The position numbers were made by a program, and so were the translations under genes. This document shows, piece after piece, positions 35,855 through 44,481 of a stretch of 64,000 nt of DNA. A model generated the notes under the pieces. That model worked only from the letters and a program-made list of their open reading frames with translations, searched no databases and was not told the DNA's origin. This stretch comes from JANXQG01 sp963775975 (GTDB lineage Bacteria > Planctomycetota > Planctomycetia > Pirellulales > Thermoguttaceae). The stretch is from contig CAVZKX010000002.1 of NCBI GenBank assembly GCA_963775975.1, positions 3,844,001 through 3,908,000 on the forward strand. Direction: 5' to 3'. Every line of letters starts with the position of its first letter. Position 1 is the stretch's first letter.

Positions 35855-37162
35855 TCAAGAAGTCAAAGGCGATCGCCGACGAGTCATGTTGCGGCGGTGG
35901 CGGCATCCAGCCTGCAAGGCTCTTGGCGGCGCGCGAGAGAATCCCGCCGAGGCGGCTTTCGCCAAGTAGAACATCGCCGCCAAGGCCGCGAATCCCGTCA
36001 CGCTGAAGCCCAGCGCAAGCGACAAATTGGCCGCGACCACGGTCGTGGCGGCGAACAAGGCCAGGCCCCACCGCCAGGCCGGCGTCGACCAGAGCATAAC
36101 AAGCGGTACCGCGATAAGCGTTTGATCGTAGATAATCAGATAAGGCGGCACGATCAGCATGAACAGCACGCCGCACGCATATTCGTAATTCGCGGTCGCA
36201 TTGTCGCCTTTCGCTCCGCGAAAGGTGCGTTCTTTCGCGGAGCGAAAGCCGACATTTGCCAGCGGCCGCCGCGACCAGACGACGCGGCAAAGCATCACTG
36301 CCGCCGCGCTGACGCTCACGGCATAGGCGATCTTCATCGCCGTCGCTTCCCAAGCGGTCCATCCGGCCGCCGACACCAGGTTGCTGGCGATGCCAGTAAA
36401 CGATGCCTCGACCATCGGCGAAAAGTGGGCGCGGCGGGTAATGGCGGAAATCGCCGGCATTGCATGCAGATAATCGAACCAAACGGCCGGCCCTGCGACC
36501 GCCGCCACGGCGGCGGCCTGCAAGGCGAATCCCGCCGCCAGGCCGACGAGCGTACGGAGATCGCGCCGCAGCAGCATCCACAGCACGAGACCTACGGCCA
36601 ATTGAGGCTTGAGCGCTAAGAGCGACAGGACTAATCCGGACCAGAAACATCTTCCGCGTTTGTGCAGTGCAATTCCGCCCGCCAACACAAGTACGAGAAG
36701 CGGCGCCAATTGACCGATCCCAATCGCGATCCATAGCGGCATCATGCCGGCGAGGGCCGCGAGCATGTTGATCCGCCACGGCCGGGCGATCTCCGCCGTG
36801 CGGTAGTAAATCAATCCCGTGCCAAGAATGCAGATCGCCTGAATCGCCCACCAGATGGCCAACGCCTTGTTGAACGGAAGCATGGTCAGCGGCGCGACGA
36901 ACGTTCCGATTGTCGGCGGGTAGATCGAAGGCAGCGGGTCGTCGCGGAGCGATTCTTGCAACTGGAGGAAATGCGGCTGATCGTATAGCCGTCGGGAATC
37001 GCCGCCGCGAACGATCGATCCGGCGACGTAGTATTGCGAGAAATTGCCGCCGCAGCCGCGGGTTTGCGGCCGGTTGGTAATGACGAAGCTTTCCCACATG
37101 GCCCAGAGGGCCAAAGCGGCAAGAAGGCCGAACGTCCAATCGGAAAGCCGCCAGCGCAACAA
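35855..37162 (-). CDS. GT87-family (DUF2029) membrane glycosyltransferase
   Basis: Multi-pass protein with the GT87 layout: 'GNFSQYYVAGSIVRGGDSRR' in the first extracytoplasmic loop, 'DDPLPSIYPPTIGTFVAPL', and hydrophobic helices to the C-terminus. Lies between two pilin genes on the same strand, so a role in pilin or surface glycosylation can be suspected, nothing more. Oddity: a palindromic repeat at 36203-36253 is read in frame ('GFRSAKERTFRGAKGDNA') and forms an extra loop. Related to 11845-13119. Confidence 0.78.
   Translation of the reverse strand: MLRWRLSDWTFGLLAALALWAMWESFVITNRPQTRGCGGNFSQYYVAGSIVRGGDSRRLYDQPHFLQLQESLRDDPLPSIYPPTIGTFVAPLTMLPFNKALAIWWAIQAICILGTGLIYYRTAEIARPWRINMLAALAGMMPLWIAIGIGQLAPLLVLVLAGGIALHKRGRCFWSGLVLSLLALKPQLAVGLVLWMLLRRDLRTLVGLAAGFALQAAAVAAVAGPAVWFDYLHAMPAISAITRRAHFSPMVEASFTGIASNLVSAAGWTAWEATAMKIAYAVSVSAAAVMLCRVVWSRRPLANVGFRSAKERTFRGAKGDNATANYEYACGVLFMLIVPPYLIIYDQTLIAVPLVMLWSTPAWRWGLALFAATTVVAANLSLALGFSVTGFAALAAMFYLAKAASAGFSRAPPRALQAGCRHRRNMTRRRSPLTS
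36203..36253. repeat. Palindromic repeat inserted in frame in a GT87 gene
   Basis: tcgcctttcgctccgcgaaa and the inverted ttcgcggagcgaaagccga form a hairpin of a repeat type that is usually intergenic in Planctomycetes. Here it encodes RSAKERTFRGAKGD without breaking the reading frame. Confidence 0.75.
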
Positions 37163-37316
37163 GAGTCCTACTCCCGGATAAACAATAACACGGCGCCGCT
37201 GCGCCCTATTGCCGTTTTAGGGCATGTTCCGCGACAAATCGGGCACGGCGCGCCGCTTGGGCTTGCCGCACGTCCGGCGCCATGCGACCGGAACGGCGGC
37301 GGTAGCCCTCGTGGAA

Positions 37317-37490
37317 TTAGTGGATCGAGTTGGCCACCTTGGAGAACGTGCTGCTGGCATTGGTGCCGATCGTCGTGATGGCGGCCAGGCAGACGGCGAT
37401 AATCAGCGAGAGCATCACGGCGTACTCGACCGCGGTGGGCCCTTCTTCGGAAATCAGGAAGCGCTGCAGTTTCTTAGCAAATGAAATCAT
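37317..37490 (-). CDS. flp: Flp/Fap pilin, second copy
   Basis: 57 residues from ATG 37490 (MISFAKKLQRFLISEEGPTA) with the Flp motif 'GPTAVEYAVMLSLIIAVCLA' and the end 'STFSKVANSIH'. It differs from the first pilin mainly in the basic leader and a few distal residues. It is the first gene of the pilus cluster on the minus strand. Confidence 0.93.
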   Translation of the reverse strand: MISFAKKLQRFLISEEGPTAVEYAVMLSLIIAVCLAAITTIGTNASSTFSKVANSIH

Positions 37491-37699
37491 GTCTTCTCTC
37501 CTTCCGACAATTTGAAGCGTCGGATCACAATTGATATTGGAAGATAGGTAATCCATTCAAGGTAAGTGTGTCCGTCACATAAACCAATAGGTTTTTATTA
37601 CGCTTTGTCAAATTGCCGGGTCGAGATGAATCGTTTCGCGCTCCTTGCGATCCGCGCGATGCCTCGAGGAAAGATCGGTCTGCGAGGATTGTGCCGGCT

Positions 37700-39514
37700 T
37701 TAGCGCACGGCGGCGGCGGCCTTCTTGCCGCTTTCAGCGCGCAATGCCCACCACTTGCGCACCTTCTGCACGTCGTCCGCCGCGGCGTAGGTATAACCGA
37801 AAACCTTGTATTCCAGCAGATGCGGATCGGCTGCGGAAAGCAGCCCAAACGCGCCGGGACTTTCGTGGTTCCGCTCCAGGAGCAGCCCCGCCGCGGTGGG
37901 CCCGATCTCCGCCGCGTCGTTGTGGCCGATGTCCAGCGTCTGCTGGTTCTCGATGTTTTCGGCAAGCCAGACGTCGACGCCGGGCCACGGGTCTCGCCGC
38001 GCGATGGAGAACGCCGCCAGCCATTCCAAACGGTAGGGTGCCAGCGGCGTCGGCGGCAGGAACCGCTTTTGCCGGATGGCATCCGCCAAGCCCGGCAGCG
38101 CATCGCGGGTGCCGTCGATGGCCAGTTGTGCACAAACCGAGCCGAAGCGGCTGCTCTCGCTGCCCAGGTGCTTGCGGCTCGTCGAAAACTCCGAGTCGAC
38201 TTCCTCCTCCACTGCGCCGTCCTCGACGAGATAGAAGTAGCGCGCGGCGAACTTCGAGACCTCGCGGGCGTCGAGTTGCCCTAACATGCCCAGTTCCGGG
38301 TCGTTCAGCAGCTTTTTCTCGGCCAGGATGCGATCCAAGGTGCGGCGGCTGATCGCCGTCAACCGCTCCGCCGGATTGGTCTTCACGTAATAGCTATAGG
38401 CGATCTGCCGCCGCGGCGTGGGAAGGCTCACGAGGTGAAAGACGGCTTCCGGACTTCCCTGGTTCCAGTGCGGCGCGGGAAAGGCCGCGCCAACTGGATA
38501 ATTGCCCGGCGTGAGCGCATTGCCGCTTGCGCAATGGGCCTCGTGGTCGTCGGCGCGGTCGAAGTGGCTGGGGTGCGCGGCGGTGGGTGCGTGCGAGGGC
38601 TGGCCGACAATCAGATGCTGTTCCAAAGTCTGTTTGTGCTGGCTCCAAGTTTCGGCCACGATCGCCGGCCGCGTCATGTCCGACAATTCCTTCAAGTCAA
38701 CCGCGGACTCCACACTCAATTTGCCTTGCAGCCGCGAGTCGATTGCTGTCTTGATCCGCGGTAGGTCGGCATCCTGTGCCATTGCGTCCATCAGGTTCTG
38801 CCGGGCGATGCGGCGGCGCAGCGACAAATAGAAATCGCGATTGCTACCGGCGCGGACAAAATCGTCGAGCCAATTTGCGACCTGCGCGCTCGTCGGCGGC
38901 GGTAGGAAGCGGTTGCCCGGATCATTGGTGAACCAAGTGGCCCAGATGACTCCGCGGACCTCCTCGATGCGGCGATACAAGTCTTCGCTGAGCGCGGGAT
39001 CGGTCAGACGCTGCTTCAACAGAAAAAAGATCGTAGGGGCCGACTGTCGGCCGCCGGCCAACCACTCCAAGCGATCGCTCGCCCCCATTCGCACGGCGTA
39101 CGATTCGTCGTCCAATTGAGCGACCAACCGCTGAAGGTCCGCGCGCGATTCGCTCGACGGCGGATCGATCCGCACCGCCGGCAACCGGCTGCGCCAAAGC
39201 ATGATCTGAATGCGCGCCTCTAATGGCAATTCGGGCTGCAAAACCGAACGTTGGAACTCTTCGGCAAGCATGGTCGCCAGTTCCGGCGATCCGACCCAAC
39301 ATTCCAGGCAATGGGCAGCTCGGCAGCGAATTTGGTAGCTCGAACTGTCCAATTCACGGAGCCGCTGGGGAAGCTCGGCGCGAACGGTCGCCGGAGTAGC
39401 TCGCTGAGGTTGAGGCGATTCGGCACGCGCCAGCATAGCCATCACGCTGGAGAACGCGAATATCGCCATCAGAGGTATTGGCGTCAGTGGGCGAACCATG
39501 TTCATAGTATCCAT
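37700..39514 (-). CDS. Secreted protein with HEAT-like repeats, function unknown
   Basis: About 604 residues with a signal peptide ('LMAIFAFSSVMAMLARA') and helical repeat stretches such as 'LRELDSSSYQIRCRAAHCLE' and 'LVAQLDDESYAVRMGASDRL', which resemble HEAT/armadillo repeats. Later parts ('RQIAYSYYVKTNPAERLTAI', 'PGVDVWLAENIENQQTLDIG', 'ADPHLLEYKVFGYTYAAADD') are conserved-looking but unknown to me. Start taken at 39514 (MDTMNMVRPL); other Met codons follow closely. Proteins like this appear planctomycete-specific. Confidence 0.7.
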   Translation of the reverse strand: MDTMNMVRPLTPIPLMAIFAFSSVMAMLARAESPQPQRATPATVRAELPQRLRELDSSSYQIRCRAAHCLECWVGSPELATMLAEEFQRSVLQPELPLEARIQIMLWRSRLPAVRIDPPSSESRADLQRLVAQLDDESYAVRMGASDRLEWLAGGRQSAPTIFFLLKQRLTDPALSEDLYRRIEEVRGVIWATWFTNDPGNRFLPPPTSAQVANWLDDFVRAGSNRDFYLSLRRRIARQNLMDAMAQDADLPRIKTAIDSRLQGKLSVESAVDLKELSDMTRPAIVAETWSQHKQTLEQHLIVGQPSHAPTAAHPSHFDRADDHEAHCASGNALTPGNYPVGAAFPAPHWNQGSPEAVFHLVSLPTPRRQIAYSYYVKTNPAERLTAISRRTLDRILAEKKLLNDPELGMLGQLDAREVSKFAARYFYLVEDGAVEEEVDSEFSTSRKHLGSESSRFGSVCAQLAIDGTRDALPGLADAIRQKRFLPPTPLAPYRLEWLAAFSIARRDPWPGVDVWLAENIENQQTLDIGHNDAAEIGPTAAGLLLERNHESPGAFGLLSAADPHLLEYKVFGYTYAAADDVQKVRKWWALRAESGKKAAAAVR

Positions 39515-39672
39515 GCCAGTCGAGTGGTTGTCCACACGGATCAACGCCCATCCGCGCCACTTGCGGATTTCAGGAGAAAGCCGCTCCTTGCGAACAGCAT
39601 TGCCCTTGCTCCGACCGCCCTTTTTCGGTATAGGCTACCGCCATTAGGACAAAGAAGACGGAGGATTCGCCC

Positions 39673-39987
39673 ATGTGTCCGCTTACCGCCGGCCGATTTA
39701 GGGTTTTTGTTTGCATCACCGCGCTGTTGGGGCTTTTGGCCGCCAGCGTGGCATGGGCCGACGACCTCGCCCTCGATCCCGATCAGATCAAGGCCGCCTT
39801 GCACACCGCCACGGACGAAGAGCAAGGCTTCATCGACCGCACGGTGAAGATGGTCACGGTCGGCACCCTCCCCCGCGATCTCTTTACAAGCTGCTTCATC
39901 TGGGCGCGCAAGAAGCCTCGCCACAAATTCCAATACTTCAAGCAGGCCCTGACGGCTCGGGCCGCCGCGATTGGAATTAACCTCTAA
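39673..39987 (+). CDS. Small exported protein, function unknown
   Basis: 104 residues: signal peptide (MCPLTAGRFRVFVCITALLG...ASVAWA) and a mature helical part 'DPDQIKAALHTATDEEQGFI', 'DRTVKMVTVGTLPRDLFTSC', 'FIWARKKPRHKFQYFKQAL'. An ordinary start with a ggagg-type ribosome site (39660-39664). No domain recognised. Confidence 0.75.
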   Translation: MCPLTAGRFRVFVCITALLGLLAASVAWADDLALDPDQIKAALHTATDEEQGFIDRTVKMVTVGTLPRDLFTSCFIWARKKPRHKFQYFKQALTARAAAIGINL

Positions 39988-39992
39988 TGTAT

Positions 39993-40016
39993 CAGGCACA
40001 CTCCGTGTGCCGTCCG
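39993..40016. repeat. Dispersed repeat (family E)
   Basis: caggcacactccgtgtgccg followed by tccg is the inverted form of the unit at 11484-11515 and 57413-57444. Confidence 0.7.
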
Positions 40017-40131
40017 ATTTAACGGTCTCATACCGCCTGAACCTTCAAACTCCCGCCAGTGTCTTTGGCTTGCGGAACGGGACATACAGTGCGAGGGCTT
40101 CGCTTCGACGACCGCTGTTACAATATCCAGT

Positions 40132-41544
40132 GTGGGACTTCAAACACTTCATCATTGGTGGCATCGCCCATGCGGCGGGCGAGAGGTGCTGGCTTTGGCC
40201 GGGCCGCTGGTGATTTCCACCGTCTCGTTTACGGTGATGACGTTCATCGACCGGATGTTCCTCACCCACTACTCGTTGGACGCTGTGGCCGCGGCGATGC
40301 CCTCCGCCATGCTCCAGTTCACGCTCATCAGCTTTCCGCTAGGCGTGGCCAGCTATGTCAACACGTTCGTCGCCCAATACCAAGGCGCGGGCAGGCGTCG
40401 ACAGATTGGCCCGATCGTATGGCAGGGCATCTGGATCGGCTTGGCGGCGATACCGTTGCTTCTGCTGACGACGCCCTTGGCCCATTTCTACTTTCACCAT
40501 GCCGGGCACGACCCGGCCGTAGTCGTCGACGAGATCGCTTACTACGACGTTTTGATCTACGGTTCCGGGGCCGTCGTCCTAGCCGCCGCGCTCTCGTCGT
40601 TCTTTACCGGCCGCGGCGAGACGCGCGTGGTGATGATCGTCGATATCTGCGCGGCCACTCTCAACGGCGTGTTGGCTTGGATGTGGATCTTCGGCCACTG
40701 CGGTTTTCCGAGCCTGGGCATCGCCGGGGCCGGCATCGCGACCGTCTGCGCGGAGTGGGCTCGCGTGCTGGGCTACGCGGCCTTGATGGCGCGGCCCCGC
40801 TATCGCATTTACCATCTGCTCGCCGGCTGGAGGATTCGCCTCGACGTTATGCGGCGGCTCTGGACCTTCGCCGCGCCCGGCGGCCTGCAATGGCTCGTCG
40901 AATGCGGCTCGTTCACGCTTTTCATCACGCTCGTCGGCGGCCTGGGTAAACTTCCGCAAGCGGCAACAATGCTTGCTTTCAACGTCAACAGCGTCGCCTG
41001 GGTGCCAATGATGGGCGTCGGACTGGCGGTATCCACCCTCGTCGGCCAGCAGTTGGGCGCGAACCGGCCGGAGCTGGCCGCCCGCGCCGCCTGGACGGCC
41101 TTCGTCCTGGCGATGATTTATATGTGTACGATGTCGATGTTCTACCTCTTCGTGCCCGACTGGTTCCTGATGGGCCACGCGAAGGGCATGGACCCGGTAA
41201 CCTTCGCACCCTTGCGAGATTGGATCGTGGTGCTGCTGCGGTTCGTGGCCGCGTATTGCATCTTCGACGCTTTGAACGTGGTCTTTATGAGCGCCATCCG
41301 CGGCGCGGGCGACACGCGGTTTGTCCTCTGCACTTCGCTGGGCACGTCACTCCTTCCGCTAAGCCTCGCCTGGATCGGCATCCATTATTTCGGCCAGGGC
41401 CTGCTCTGGTGTTGGACATTGATTACTTGCTGGGTCTTGTCGGCCGGATTTATCTATCTCGCTCGCTTCCTGCAAGGAACGTGGCGGGCGATGCGGGTGA
41501 TCGAGCCGGAGTTGGTGGCAACCGGCGCGCCGCAGGGTCCCTGA
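40132..41544 (+). CDS. MATE-family efflux transporter
   Basis: 470 residues, about twelve helices in two MatE halves. 'EVLALAGPLVISTVSFTVMT' followed by 'FIDRMFLTHYSLDAVAAAMP' is the start of the first half, and 'WTFAAPGGLQWLVECGSFTL' followed by 'AATMLAFNVNSVAWVPMMGV' of the second; 'STLVGQQLGANRPELAARA' is the family's G-Q-x-x-GA motif. Exports cationic or toxic compounds using Na+ or H+. Start GTG 40132. Confidence 0.9.
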   Translation: MGLQTLHHWWHRPCGGREVLALAGPLVISTVSFTVMTFIDRMFLTHYSLDAVAAAMPSAMLQFTLISFPLGVASYVNTFVAQYQGAGRRRQIGPIVWQGIWIGLAAIPLLLLTTPLAHFYFHHAGHDPAVVVDEIAYYDVLIYGSGAVVLAAALSSFFTGRGETRVVMIVDICAATLNGVLAWMWIFGHCGFPSLGIAGAGIATVCAEWARVLGYAALMARPRYRIYHLLAGWRIRLDVMRRLWTFAAPGGLQWLVECGSFTLFITLVGGLGKLPQAATMLAFNVNSVAWVPMMGVGLAVSTLVGQQLGANRPELAARAAWTAFVLAMIYMCTMSMFYLFVPDWFLMGHAKGMDPVTFAPLRDWIVVLLRFVAAYCIFDALNVVFMSAIRGAGDTRFVLCTSLGTSLLPLSLAWIGIHYFGQGLLWCWTLITCWVLSAGFIYLARFLQGTWRAMRVIEPELVATGAPQGP

Positions 41545-41616
41545 GCCATTAGCCCCGGCCCGCCGTGGTCGATATCGCTGCTGGAATCGCAGAACGCGAA
41601 GGTTGCGAGTTAATTG

Positions 41617-41674
41617 TAGGACGGACCTCCGAGTCCGTCCAATTCTTCGCGGACGGACTCGGAGGTCCATCCTA
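41617..41674. repeat. Intergenic palindromic repeat (family A)
   Basis: Second copy of the hairpin at 6604-6661 (taggacggacctccgagtcc and inverted arm). It lies between convergent mate and EF-hand genes, where it can act as a terminator. Confidence 0.8.
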
Positions 41675-41681
41675 CGGCCAT

Positions 41682-42491
41682 TTAATTCCTGTTCGGCCTT
41701 GGAATATGAACGACCGGCGGATCTGGGTGGCCCGACTTGTATTCAGAGATGCTAAGATAGCCATCGCCGTTGATGTCCAGCGCCTTGAACTCTTCCTCGA
41801 TGTCCGTCACGCCGGGGAAGCCGGCCTTGTATTCTTTCAAACTAAGCCGGCCGTCGCTGTCTTTGTCCAGTTCGCTGAAGCTCGGCGACGTTCGCGGCAG
41901 AGAAGCGACCGGGCCTCGCCGCCTGCCACCGGCGAGCTTATTGATATTCCCGTTTCTTAGGCCACGGGCCGCGGCCGCGACATGGGCGGCATCCGCTTTG
42001 TCTGCGTCTGCCTTGACGACTGTCGCCGCCGCATCGCGTTTCACTGTTTCGGCCACGAGCCGCGCCTTGTGTTCCTCGTCACGGGCTAATGTGGCGGCGT
42101 CTTCCGCCCGCTTGAGCCGGGCTTCGGCGTATTTCTGATTCTGCTCAAGGTCGGCGATTTTCTTCGCGGCACTGTCGAGATCGAGCCGCAGGCGCTCGGC
42201 ATCCTTTTGAATCGCGGCCAGTTTCTTGGCCTTCTCGTCGAAATTCGTCTTGGCAAGTTCAAGCTGCTTGACGAGCTCAGCATTGTCACGTTCGAGCGAC
42301 CCCAGACGGTCGGCGGCGTCCTTTCGATCGGCGTCGGCCTGGCTCTGCACTTGGGCCACGCTCGCCTCGCCCCGCCGCCGCCCCAGAGAGTGAGCGGCCA
42401 CGCAGAGTGCGCTTTCCAGAATGCCCGCTGCGACGAGCAGAATGATCACCATCCGCGTCATCGGCATCGATTCGCTGCTGGACACGGTCAA
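41682..42491 (-). CDS. Membrane-anchored coiled-coil protein with two EF-hands
   Basis: One N-terminal membrane helix ('MVIILLVAAGILESALCVAA'), a long coiled coil (about residues 45-165, heptad-like and rich in Ala, Asp, Lys) and a C-terminal calcium-binding pair: 'DKDSDGRLSLKE' and 'DINGDGYLSISE', both with the full set of EF-loop oxygen ligands. Start could be TTG 42491, GTG 42485 or a later ATG. Calcium-responsive envelope or adhesion role is only inference. Confidence 0.75.
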   Translation of the reverse strand: MTVSSSESMPMTRMVIILLVAAGILESALCVAAHSLGRRRGEASVAQVQSQADADRKDAADRLGSLERDNAELVKQLELAKTNFDEKAKKLAAIQKDAERLRLDLDSAAKKIADLEQNQKYAEARLKRAEDAATLARDEEHKARLVAETVKRDAAATVVKADADKADAAHVAAAARGLRNGNINKLAGGRRRGPVASLPRTSPSFSELDKDSDGRLSLKEYKAGFPGVTDIEEEFKALDINGDGYLSISEYKSGHPDPPVVHIPRPNRN

Positions 42492-42614
42492 TTTCCCCTA
42501 AAGCAGTTTAACGGTAATCAGCCTCGCGAGTGCCACAGCCCGCGGCTCCAAATTATTATAACCTCGGCGAATGCTGTCCAGCAAAGAGCCTAATTGGAGG
42601 CATAGAAGTCCGGC

Positions 42615-43814
42615 CTACTCGCCCGCATCCAACACCAGCGGAACTTGAATCTGTTGGTTGCCGCGGATTACCGTCAATGCCACCTGCTCGCCGGGGCGGC
42701 GGCTTTCGATGGCATCGAGGAACTCGTCGGCAGTCTTTGCCGGCTTGCCGTCGACGGCCACGATCAGGTCGGCCGCCGAGCGATCGACGGTCGGATATTG
42801 GTAGACAAACGGACCTTGCCGCTTTTGCTGCTGCACGACCTTGAAACCCCTCAGCCCGGCCTTTTCAGCGGGACCGCCCGGCGAGAGCGTTGCCACAAGC
42901 AGGCCCTTTTCAGTCTGGTAGACCCGCACAATGCCCGTCTCGGGCCGACGGACCTTGCCATCACGGAGCAATAGCGGCACGATTCGGGCGATCGTCGCCA
43001 CAGGGATGGCGAAACCGACGCCCGCGCTTTCGCCCGTCTTGCTGGCGATGGCCGTATTCATGCCGATCAGCCGCGCGTGGCTGTCCAGAAGCGGGCCGCC
43101 GGAATTGCCGGGATTGATCGCCGCGTCGATCTGAATGATCGACTTGAGGTACCGCCCATTGCGGCGGCTGGGCAAGGTCTTGTCACGGTTCAGGCTTGAA
43201 ATGATGCCCGTGCTGAGCGTCCGGTCCAATCCGAAAGGGTTGCCGATCGCAAAGACCCGTTGCCCGACACGCAACTGTGACGAGTTGCCGAACGTGACCG
43301 GGAAGAGTGAACCGGCTGGGGCGTCGATCTTGATCACGGCCACGTCGGTGGACGGGTCCTGACCGACGAGCCGGGCGTCGTAGGTATTGCCGTCGTAGAG
43401 CGTAACCTGGATCTGGCGGGCGCCATCGACGACGTGGAAATTGGTCAGGATGTGGCCCTCGTGGTCAATGACCGCGCCGCTCCCTTCGCCCTCCGACGGC
43501 ACTTCAAACATCAACACGCGCTCGCCCTGGTAACCCTTGGTAGTGATGTTCACCACGCTGCGATTGACCTGCTCGTAAACCCAGATGTTGACCTGTTCGT
43601 CGGGCGTGTAGTCGGCCGGCTGGGGGGGCTGCGGGTGTGTCGGTGGTGCAACTGGCGCATAGGCCGCGGCCGGGGGAGAACTAGCCGGGGCAGTCGCGGC
43701 GACCGGCTCCTGGCCGGAGGAAGTCGCTTCCAAGTTGGGGCTTCGCGAAATTGCGACGGCCGTCACGCCGCCAAGGACCGCGGAGATAAGGCAATAGAGC
43801 GATGTTCGTTTCAC
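42615..43814 (-). CDS. HtrA/DegP-type serine protease with PDZ domain
   Basis: Periplasmic chymotrypsin-like protease. Catalytic triad is visible: His in 'ILTNFHVVDGA', Asp in 'STDVAVIKIDAP' and Ser in 'NPGNSGGPLLD'. A Pro/Ala-rich linker precedes the domain and one PDZ domain follows ('LLVATLSPGGPAEKAGLRGF', 'ADEFLDAIESRRPGEQVAL'). I start it at GTG 43814 (VKRTSLYCLISAVLGGV), a membrane anchor; the frame further upstream is only translated repeat sequence (AFPRGAWERE). Confidence 0.9.
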   Translation of the reverse strand: MKRTSLYCLISAVLGGVTAVAISRSPNLEATSSGQEPVAATAPASSPPAAAYAPVAPPTHPQPPQPADYTPDEQVNIWVYEQVNRSVVNITTKGYQGERVLMFEVPSEGEGSGAVIDHEGHILTNFHVVDGARQIQVTLYDGNTYDARLVGQDPSTDVAVIKIDAPAGSLFPVTFGNSSQLRVGQRVFAIGNPFGLDRTLSTGIISSLNRDKTLPSRRNGRYLKSIIQIDAAINPGNSGGPLLDSHARLIGMNTAIASKTGESAGVGFAIPVATIARIVPLLLRDGKVRRPETGIVRVYQTEKGLLVATLSPGGPAEKAGLRGFKVVQQQKRQGPFVYQYPTVDRSAADLIVAVDGKPAKTADEFLDAIESRRPGEQVALTVIRGNQQIQVPLVLDAGE

Positions 43815-43836
43815 GGGTTGGTTCCAGGTTCTCTCT

Positions 43837-43960
43837 CGTTCCCACGCTCCGCGTGGGAACGCACTGTATGGACGCTCTGCGTCCAGTGGTTTGTTACTTG
43901 GTCGTCGGTAATGGCCGCCCAGCGGCCGCAACGCCCGTTCCTACGCAGAGCGTAGGAACG
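43837..43960. repeat. Cluster of palindromic repeats (family D)
   Basis: Three hairpins in a row: cgttcccacgctccgcgtgg (with gaacg, 43837-43861), ggacgctctgcgtcca near 43872, and cgttcctacgcagagcgtag (with gaacg, 43936-43960). The same set occurs at 54341-54436 in the BMC operon. Confidence 0.8.
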
Positions 43961-44481
43961 AAGTTCGCACACTTATTTTAACAAGTCGTGTAGTGTCAGG
44001 CGAGATGAGGATTGCGGTGCTTCAACGCCGACCCTATCACTTCGGTGCGGGAAAAAACCTGAACCCTTGCCGAATTTAACGCGCGGGGCCGCGCAAACGG
44101 AAAAGTTTCGGCAGTGCGAACTCCTTGCCAAGCTTATGCAGTTAGATCCGTTTCGGCTCGCACGACCTGACCGGCAAGAAAACAGCGCGCTCGAATTCTT
44201 TGGCGAGACCGTTTTTTTGCGCGAGCTGGCTGATCCTATCGGGCTGCCCATTTGACGCCGCCTGCCTGCATTGCCTAATGATTGCCTTCGCAACTCACCG
44301 ATACCTTTTAGCGAAAATCGTACTTTGGCCCATATATGCGGCCAACGTGTTTTGCGACGTGGTGCGCTCAGGAAATGAGCGATGTCACCATGACGCGGAT
44401 GATTCCAAACTCATCCGCACCCGACCAGCAACTTCCCCCGTTCATAAATCGCCCTATTCACATTCTCGGAGGATACGAAAC
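43961..44481. other. Intergenic region without recognisable gene
   Basis: Roughly 520 bases upstream of the acidic secreted protein gene. Short ORFs on both strands look random. No repeat or RNA gene seen. A ggagg ribosome site at 44468-44472 belongs to the next gene. Confidence 0.5.

Noticed and set aside
35805..37139. Second long frame over the GT87 gene
   Set aside because: Out-of-frame reading of the same strand; lacks the membrane-helix pattern of the real frame.
40132..41544. Possible link of the MATE transporter to a biosynthetic cluster
   Set aside because: No biosynthetic genes lie nearby; the phosphopantetheinyl transferase is 24 kb away.
43973..44293. 106-residue minus-strand frame upstream of the acidic protein gene
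   Set aside because: Arg/Ser-rich random-looking product without domain or ribosome site.
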